From UBA1429 sp964482225 (GTDB lineage Bacteria; Chloroflexota; Anaerolineae; UBA1429), in contig CAYZWT010000008.1 in the NCBI GenBank assembly GCA_964482225.1, positions 70,750 to 134,749 on the forward strand: DNA of 64,000 nt. The letters are read 5' to 3'. The number at the start of each line of letters is the position of its first letter. Positions within the stretch are counted from its first letter, which is position 1. Shown here one piece after another: positions 58,815 to 64,000 of this stretch. The notes beneath the pieces were generated by a model that was given only the letters and a program-made list of their open reading frames with translations, was not told the DNA's origin and did no database searches. A program made the position numbers and the translations under genes.

Positions 58815-60095
58815 GTGACCGCAAAACACCTGCCGCAGCCATCCGGCATCTCTGGCGATCTCCGTGGGGCGCGGGGCCTGCGTGCGGCCCTGCCGGCGTC
58901 GCGCCCCCTGGCCTGGCTGCTGGTCACGTGTCTGCTGGCGGCCCTGACCCTCGGCTCTGCGAGCCTGGCCGTTGCCCCGTTGCCCATGATCGCCCACCTG
59001 ATCCCTGTCGGCCAGGGCGATGCGATCCTCCTGAGCATGCCCAACGGCCAGCATGTGCTGGTGGATGGAGGGCCTGCACCGGCGGGCCCCACCGTGGTGG
59101 CGTATCTTGATCGGCAGGCCGTGACGCAGCTCGATCTGGTCATCGCCACCCACGGCCATGCCGATCATATCGGTGGGCTGCCCGACGTCATCGGCGCCCT
59201 GCCCGTGGGCGCTGTCTGGGCGGACGCCTGGGACTGCGCCACCCAGACCTGCGCCACGTTTTACAGCAGCATCGCCGAGCGCGGCATCGTGACCGACACC
59301 GCGCGGGCGGGACAGATCTTGAGCTGGGGCGCTGTGCAGGGTCTCGTGCTGCATCCGGCTGACCCGCTTCTCTCCAACGCCAACAACCGCTCTGTCGTGT
59401 TGCGCATTACCTACGGCAGCGTGAGCCTGCTCCTCGCCGGCGATGCCGAGGCAGCCGCGGAAGCCCAGATGCTGGCCGGGGGGCTGCCCCTGCAGGCCGA
59501 GATCCTCAAGGTTGCCCACCACGGCAGCGACTCTTCCTCGTCAGCCCCGTTCCTGAGCGCGGTGACGCCCCTGCATGCCCTGATCTCGGTGGGGGCCGCC
59601 AACCCGTATGGGCACCCAAGCGAGGCCACGCTGGAGCGGCTGACGGCCGGCGGCGCCGAGATCTGGCGCACCGATTGGGAGGGCGCCATCGTCGTTTCCA
59701 CCGACGGGCAGAGCCTGCGCCTGGCGGCAGATTCGGGCCGTCGGGCCCCAGAGCTGCCGTACGCGGTCTATCTGCCCCTGGCGCTGCGCCAAGGCGCGGC
59801 AGATGCTATCGCCCCGGCGCTGCTTTTGCTCTGCCTGGCTTCTCGCGCTAGACTGCGCTCCAGCGACCGATTCCGAACGACCATGAGGAGACCCCTTGCA
59901 AGTCCCTGGCTTGGTGCGCGGCAAACTCCTGGTGTGGGTGGCTGCGCTTGCTGTGGCGCTGGCCGCCCTCGGGCTGGCCCTGGCCCTCTGGCTCCCCGGC
60001 CCCCTCGCCCTGGCCCCGCCCAAGGGCGCCCGCAATGTGTCCACGCGCGTCACGGTGCGGGCCACGTTGCGCCGGGCGCCTGCGGCAGGGGATGA
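58815..60095 (+). CDS. Membrane-anchored MBL-fold hydrolase (ComEC/Rec2 C-domain-like), doubtful 3' end
   Basis: A 426-codon frame. An N-terminal hydrophobic helix (about 33-55) precedes a metallo-beta-lactamase domain with VGQGDAILLSMPNGQHVLVDGG, THGHADHIGG (metal ligands), LLLAGDAE and VAHHGSDSSS. This is the competence-type MBL domain of ComEC-like proteins, predicted nuclease or phosphodiesterase activity outside the membrane. The conserved part ends near residue 310. The last 66 codons overlap the next gene by 200 nt and look like a shadow (low-complexity Gly/Pro/Arg), so a frameshift or sequencing error near 59.8-59.9 kb probably removed the true stop. Start GTG 58815 follows GAGGAAGAGG. 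Confidence 0.8.
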   Translation: MTAKHLPQPSGISGDLRGARGLRAALPASRPLAWLLVTCLLAALTLGSASLAVAPLPMIAHLIPVGQGDAILLSMPNGQHVLVDGGPAPAGPTVVAYLDRQAVTQLDLVIATHGHADHIGGLPDVIGALPVGAVWADAWDCATQTCATFYSSIAERGIVTDTARAGQILSWGAVQGLVLHPADPLLSNANNRSVVLRITYGSVSLLLAGDAEAAAEAQMLAGGLPLQAEILKVAHHGSDSSSSAPFLSAVTPLHALISVGAANPYGHPSEATLERLTAGGAEIWRTDWEGAIVVSTDGQSLRLAADSGRRAPELPYAVYLPLALRQGAADAIAPALLLLCLASRARLRSSDRFRTTMRRPLASPWLGARQTPGVGGCACCGAGRPRAGPGPLAPRPPRPGPAQGRPQCVHARHGAGHVAPGACGRG

Positions 60096-61221
60096 GCTGG
60101 CCCTCCTGCTAGATCCACCGGCCGAGGGGGTGCTGCGCATCGAGGGACGTGAACTGGTCTTTACCCCCAGCGCGGCGCTGGCGCCCGATACGACCTATAC
60201 CGCCCGCGTGCCCGCCTTGGGGTTCTCGTGGCGCTTTACCACGGCCCCCCGGCGCGTGCTCTATCTGGCGCCAGGCGCCCAGGACGTATGGCAACTCTAC
60301 CTGCTGGACCTGGATGGCGGGGCCCCTGTGCAGCTCACCCGGGAGCCTTGGGGCGTGCGCGACTATGCCGTCTCTCCCGATGGCGATACGATTGCCTATG
60401 CGGCAGAGCGCGAGGATGGCGGCCACGATCTGTGGCTTTCGGCGCGGGATGGCGCCGGCCTGCGCCTCCTGTTGGCCTGCCCGGGCGCCTCTTGCCGCGA
60501 GGCGGCCTGGCGGCCTGATGGCCAGGGGCTGATCTACGAGCGCCACGAGGGGGGACAGCCTGCGCTGTGGACGGTGACGCTGGATGGCGAGGCGGCTCCG
60601 CTGCTCTGGCAGGGCGAGCCGATGGCCGCCGCTGCGCCGCGCCTCTCGGCCGATGGCCGCTGGCTGGCCGCGCTTGACGCCGCAACGGAGCAGATGCTGC
60701 TCTATGATCTGGCGAGCGGCGAGGGCGACCTGATCCCAGGCCAAACGGGAGTGCCCGCCGCCTGGCATCCCTGGCGCAACGCCCTCTTAATGAGCCATGT
60801 CTACTGGCTGGGCGAGAGCTTTGGCAAGCGGCTCCTCTTGGCCGATCTCGAGGAGGGAGAGCTCAGGCTCATCACCGGAGAGGACGAAACCGCGCTGCCT
60901 CTGGTGGAGGACATACACGCGGCGTGGTCGCCCGATGGGGAATGGATCGCCTTTGCGAGGCGATCCACGCTGCGCGGGGCGGCGGCGCCGCGCCAGATCT
61001 GGCTGGTGGATGCCCAAGGCGGGGAACTGCGCCAGCTTGCCCAGGATGCGCGCATCCACCACGGCGCACCCCAGTGGTCACCCGATGGCCAATTGCTGCT
61101 CTATGGTCGCTACCATTGGGAACAGCCCGATGGCCCGGCTGCGTTGGGTGTGTTCGAGTTGGCCAGCGGCGCCCAACGCCTGTTGCCCGCAGCGGGGAGC
61201 TGGCCCGCTTGGCTGCCCTGA
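59896..61221 (+). CDS. Membrane-anchored TolB/WD40-like beta-propeller protein
   Basis: A 441-aa protein. An N-terminal transmembrane helix (about 9-31) is followed by a short Ig-like region resembling Big_5 (about 40-115: APDTTYTARVPALGFSWRF). Repeated propeller blades follow, for example WQLYLLDLDGGAPVQLTREP, DYAVSPDGDTIAYAAERED, WRPDGQGLIYER, AAWSPDGEWIAFARR and PQWSPDGQLLLYGRY. Such PD40/TolB-like folds act as extracytoplasmic binding scaffolds. Start TTG 59896 with GAGGAG 5 nt upstream supports this start despite the upstream overlap. Confidence 0.82.
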   Translation: MQVPGLVRGKLLVWVAALAVALAALGLALALWLPGPLALAPPKGARNVSTRVTVRATLRRAPAAGDELALLLDPPAEGVLRIEGRELVFTPSAALAPDTTYTARVPALGFSWRFTTAPRRVLYLAPGAQDVWQLYLLDLDGGAPVQLTREPWGVRDYAVSPDGDTIAYAAEREDGGHDLWLSARDGAGLRLLLACPGASCREAAWRPDGQGLIYERHEGGQPALWTVTLDGEAAPLLWQGEPMAAAAPRLSADGRWLAALDAATEQMLLYDLASGEGDLIPGQTGVPAAWHPWRNALLMSHVYWLGESFGKRLLLADLEEGELRLITGEDETALPLVEDIHAAWSPDGEWIAFARRSTLRGAAAPRQIWLVDAQGGELRQLAQDARIHHGAPQWSPDGQLLLYGRYHWEQPDGPAALGVFELASGAQRLLPAAGSWPAWLP

Positions 61222-61371
61222 GACACAGCTCCCCATCCGGCGCGCCCCCGGCGCCATGAGCGCCCTCGACCCCACCCATCCGCCTTTTTCCCCAGGAACC
61301 CGTGGGTATCAGTTCAGAATTGGGGGGAAAGCGGTCAACACGCTGTGGACGGCAGCAGCGACCCTTGGGGC

Positions 61372-61436
61372 GCGGGCGTCTCGCCCGCCTTGTAGGGGCT
61401 AGGGACGGTGGCGCAGCCACCGTTCCTAGCCCCTAC
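61372..61436. repeat. Palindrome cluster: copy 3 of GCGGGCG-TCT-CGCCCGC plus a 21-bp hairpin
   Basis: The 17-nt palindrome is at 61372-61388. Three nt later GTAGGGGCTAGGGACGGTGG (61392-61411) begins a 21-nt arm. It pairs with 61416-61436 around loop GCA, with one G-T wobble. Confidence 0.75.
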
Positions 61437-61567
61437 CACAAAACCATAGAAAAGCGTACTAAACACGTATGGGCAAAGCTGACGCTAGACGTATGTATGC
61501 GTCTACAGCGTCTATAGCCGAGGACAAGTACTCACCGATTGTGGAATGGTGGCATCACCGTTTTAAA

Positions 61568-61597
61568 CAGTCAAGAACTCGTCCCCCCAAATCTGAA
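61568..61597 (-). repeat. Dispersed repeat, copy 2 (inverted relative to 6.73 kb)
   Basis: Read on the - strand it starts TTCAGATTTGGGGGGACGAG and ends TTCTTGACTG, nearly identical to 6731-6761. The 17-nt palindrome lies 179 nt further along the same strand (65-nt class spacing in copy 1), so the interval differs. Confidence 0.6.
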
Positions 61598-61629
61598 TAG
61601 ATACACCCGTGGGGCTGCGGCCCTGGCCC

Positions 61630-61658
61630 TCGACCTAACGCAGCATTTACGCTATACT
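61630..61658 (+). promoter_or_regulatory. Weak promoter of the surface-protein gene
   Basis: A clear TATACT at 61653-61658 with a poor -35 (TCGACC, 61630-61635) at a 17-nt spacing. Confidence 0.4.
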
Positions 61659-61722
61659 CCCGCGCATGTCCGGCGACCCTGCTACCCCCATCATCTGACT
61701 GGCCGGGCAAAGGGAGAAGTGT

Positions 61723-63828
61723 GTGAAAAGAGGGATCCTCGCCGGTGTAGCCCCGCTACGAATAGTGCTCGCGCTGGCCGCTATGGGGGCCAGCCAGCTC
61801 TGTGCAACCCGTCTGGCGCCTCGTAGCCTGGCGAGCCCTGGCAGCTCTGCCGGCGTCGCCCCCACCGTCAATGGCTTGTTCTTTGGCGATGGCGACAACA
61901 CCCGGTATCAGTTGTACGCGGTGTCGCAGTATGGAAGCAGGCTGTATTTCTATCTCGACAATCCCGTGCTCTATGTGGCGCTGGTCATCAGCCATAGTTT
62001 CAACGATAACGTGTTCGATAGACGGGGACGGGCCACCGCCTATATCAAGGATGCCGGTTGGAACAATCGTCCGGCGTCGCAGCTCTACAACTCCGAGTTC
62101 TCCGAGTTCATCCTGAGCTGTGGCGCCGCCAGCTATACCTGGAAGCAAGCCTATGCCTATCGGCCGGGCGGCGTGGGCGCCTTTGTCTCCGATCACCTGG
62201 GCCCGGCCGGTGGGGGAATTGCCCCGCCGGGGATCGCCTCCGCCAGTTCTTTTGCCTGGAACATTAACAACTACGAGGCCAAGGCCCCGGGCGACCGCCT
62301 CTGGGATATGTATGTCCACGGGAGCCAAGACACTAACTGGAAATCGCCCTGGCTGGGATCCGGCGACTATGTCATTGGCCTCGATGGCTACCCCGCCTCG
62401 GGCGCTATCGGCTACAGCACGCAGTTCGAGTACGAGTGGCCCATGGTCTACGAATGGTCCGTTGACCTGAGCGCCGTGTGCGCTGGGAATTCCCTCTATC
62501 TCATTGCCGGGAGTTCACACCACTCGCCCTCAAAGATCGGGGATGTCGAAGACGATCCTTTTGGTGCGCCAGACCTGGGTGATTCCGAAGCCAAGCTGAC
62601 CGATTTTGGCGACCTGCCTGCCGCCTATGGTACGTTGCAGGCCGACGATGGCGCCCGGCATACCATCGTCATTGGCGACGCCTATCTCGGCGGGAATATG
62701 CCCGACGCCGAAACGGATGGGCAACCCAGCGCCGACGCCCTGGGCGATGATCTGGCGGGCAATGATGATGAGGACGGCATTGTCTTTCTGACGCCCTTGG
62801 CGCCGGGACGCCAGGCGCTCATCCAGGTGACCGCCGCCGCACAAGGCTACTTGAGCGCCTTTGTGGACTGGGATGCGAATGGGACGTTGGACCCCGTCAC
62901 GCTGATCTCGGCCACAGGGCCGGCCCCGGTTGCGCCAGGTACCCTTGGCGATACCCACCTGCCAGCCGCCGGCGCCTATACGCTGCGCGTCGGCGTTCCG
63001 GCCCACGCCACAGGCCTGATGTACTCGCGCTGGCGCTTGACCAACCTGCCCGATCAGGGCGGCAACAGCCCCACAGGGCGGGCCTCTAGCGGCGAAGTAG
63101 AGGACTATGCTCTGGCCAGCATCGGCGACCGCGTCTGGCACGATCTCGATGCTGACGGCGCCCAGGGCCCCGGCGAGCCGGGTATGGCAGATGTGGCTGT
63201 CAGGCTGCTAGACGGCAGCGGCGTTCCCATGCTCGATGCCGACGGGGATCCGATCACGACCATGACGGATCGCGATGGCAACTATACGTTTCCCGGCCTG
63301 CCCCCAGGCCAATACCGGGTCGAGTTTGTCGCTCCCGGCGGCTACACCTTTACCCAGCAGGGGCGGGGGTGCGATCCTGATCTGGATAGCGACCCGGATG
63401 CCATCACAGGCCGCACCCCTGGCGTGACCCTGGCGCCAGGCCAGACCAGGGTGGATCTGGATGCGGGCTTGGTCGCCACACCAACCTCCGTTGGCCTGGC
63501 CGCGTTCCGCGCCGGGGTGCGTGGCCGCAGCGCCGTCGTCAGTTGGGAGACGGGCTCAGAGCTGGACATTCTGGGCTTTTACCTGTACCGCTCGGATGCC
63601 TCGGGCGGGCAGCGCCTTGTGCTGGCAGAGGGGTTCATACCGGCGCGGGCAACGGGCGCCGCCACAGGGGAACGCTACGAGTTCGAGGACGGGGATATCG
63701 AGGGCGGCGACGCCTATTATGTGCTGGAGGTGCAAACCGCCTCCGGAACGAACGCCACAGAGCCGGTGCGCGTATGGCTCAGACCGCAGGGATGGGCGCT
63801 CCGGTTGCTGCCTATCGGCAGGCGCTAA
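61723..63828 (+). CDS. Secreted surface protein with SdrD-B-like repeat and GEVEDY motif
   Basis: A 701-aa exported protein. A hydrophobic N-terminus (about 5-25) serves as signal peptide. Residues about 45-270 are an unassigned domain rich in Tyr/Ser/Gly. At 290-470 lies the region LTDFGDLPAAYGTLQADDGA to NSPTGRASSGEVEDYALASI, a block that recurs in large bacterial surface proteins. An SdrD-B/Cna-type beta sandwich follows (IGDRVWHDLDADGAQGPGEP, DGNYTFPGLPPGQYRVEFVA), then a C-terminal fibronectin-like module (SWETGSELDILGFYLYRS). There is no LPXTG or clear C-terminal anchor. Start GTG 61723 has AAGGGAG 6 nt upstream. The role is probably surface display or adhesion. Confidence 0.82.
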   Translation: MKRGILAGVAPLRIVLALAAMGASQLCATRLAPRSLASPGSSAGVAPTVNGLFFGDGDNTRYQLYAVSQYGSRLYFYLDNPVLYVALVISHSFNDNVFDRRGRATAYIKDAGWNNRPASQLYNSEFSEFILSCGAASYTWKQAYAYRPGGVGAFVSDHLGPAGGGIAPPGIASASSFAWNINNYEAKAPGDRLWDMYVHGSQDTNWKSPWLGSGDYVIGLDGYPASGAIGYSTQFEYEWPMVYEWSVDLSAVCAGNSLYLIAGSSHHSPSKIGDVEDDPFGAPDLGDSEAKLTDFGDLPAAYGTLQADDGARHTIVIGDAYLGGNMPDAETDGQPSADALGDDLAGNDDEDGIVFLTPLAPGRQALIQVTAAAQGYLSAFVDWDANGTLDPVTLISATGPAPVAPGTLGDTHLPAAGAYTLRVGVPAHATGLMYSRWRLTNLPDQGGNSPTGRASSGEVEDYALASIGDRVWHDLDADGAQGPGEPGMADVAVRLLDGSGVPMLDADGDPITTMTDRDGNYTFPGLPPGQYRVEFVAPGGYTFTQQGRGCDPDLDSDPDAITGRTPGVTLAPGQTRVDLDAGLVATPTSVGLAAFRAGVRGRSAVVSWETGSELDILGFYLYRSDASGGQRLVLAEGFIPARATGAATGERYEFEDGDIEGGDAYYVLEVQTASGTNATEPVRVWLRPQGWALRLLPIGRR

Positions 63829-64000
63829 CGGCGCTTCTGCTGGCGGGCCGTGAATCTGCCCGTCGGCCGAGCCGTCCTCTGGGGATGGGGGGCTGGCGCT
63901 CGGGCGCGGCGGGCGGTTCTTGCGCCAGAACCAGGAATTTGCGACGCACGGCGTTTCCAAAGTCCACGTTATGACAAACATAATCGATTGAGTCCGTGTT
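63829..64000. other. Terminal stretch without recognisable gene
   Basis: The last 172 nt are GC-rich, then AT-richer after 63960. No ORF with a ribosome site or convincing terminator is visible; a promoter for a gene beyond the window is possible. Confidence 0.4.

Larger units (their letters stand above)
61222..61722. other. Intergenic region with repeats, no gene
   Basis: About 500 nt without a supported gene. It holds the third GCGGGCG-TCT-CGCCCGC palindrome, a 21-bp hairpin, an inverted copy of the 6.73-kb repeat and a weak promoter for the surface-protein gene. Short ORFs starting at 61302 and 61539 lack ribosome sites and cross the repeats. Confidence 0.6.

Noticed and set aside
61302..61826. 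Two short + strand ORFs (starts 61302 and 61539)
   Set aside because: No ribosome-binding sites, they cross palindromic repeats, and the second overlaps the surface-protein start.

Overview
The window is about 64 kb of GC-rich bacterial chromosome, mostly tightly packed single-copy housekeeping genes. I read it as Chloroflexota, probably an Anaerolineae-like lineage. The grounds are Pro/Thr linkers in exported proteins, an rpsF-rpsR pair without ssb, a fused ECF ATPase, frequent GTG/TTG starts, a dcw cluster without murE, and no sign of lipopolysaccharide genes. This placement is inference; no 16S or marker phylogeny was possible. No tRNA, rRNA, CRISPR array, prophage or intact transposase was found.

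Layout. 1-8.3 kb: an RNA 2'-O-methyltransferase cut by the window edge, a TauE-type permease coupled to a 40-aa membrane peptide, an SDR-GH5 lipoprotein pair, the TldD/TldE protease pair and an anchored C39-like peptidase with TPRs. 8.4-13 kb: rpsF-rpsR, a PpiC foldase, and bifunctional Rel that looks leaderless. 13-24.4 kb (+ strand): YabN/MazG, a complete ECF transporter (S, fused A-A', T), a DapA-family enzyme, a PH-domain/DUF92 membrane pair, a lone corrinoid protein, and ruvB-queH-queA.

24.4-42.9 kb (- strand): a dcw cluster reading mraZ-rsmH-ftsL-ftsI-murF-mraY-murD-ftsW-murG-X-cvpA-murC-murB-ddl-ftsQ-ftsA-ftsZ-nrdR. Nearly every junction is a short overlap. It starts at a consensus promoter with three 10-bp-phased MraZ-type boxes, lacks murE, and carries a tandem pair of paralogous CvpA-like membrane proteins between murG and murC.

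43-64 kb is the accessory and regulatory part. It holds an orphan DNA methyltransferase, and thrS behind a T-box (specifier ACC) and a second short leader ORF with three consecutive Thr codons. A cupin-Fe/S-flavoprotein-merR operon has a textbook 19-bp-spacer MerR promoter but a stop codon inside merR. Next come a YfhO-flippase fusion, arsM under an ArsR-type palindrome, and a Tat-lipoprotein solute-binding protein behind an AT-rich promoter and structured leader. A ferric-reductase-like flavocytochrome with a 33-aa partner peptide, an MBL hydrolase overlapping a TolB-like protein, and an SdrD-type surface protein follow.

Small perfect palindromes are scattered through the window, in intergenic gaps and also inside two reading frames (the ECF ATPase linker and the QueH N-terminus). 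The strongest candidates for something not yet described are the double T-box/Thr-leader control of thrS, the asymmetric ECF ATPase with both defects in one composite site, the CvpA pair in the dcw cluster, and the structured leader of the orphan solute-binding protein.
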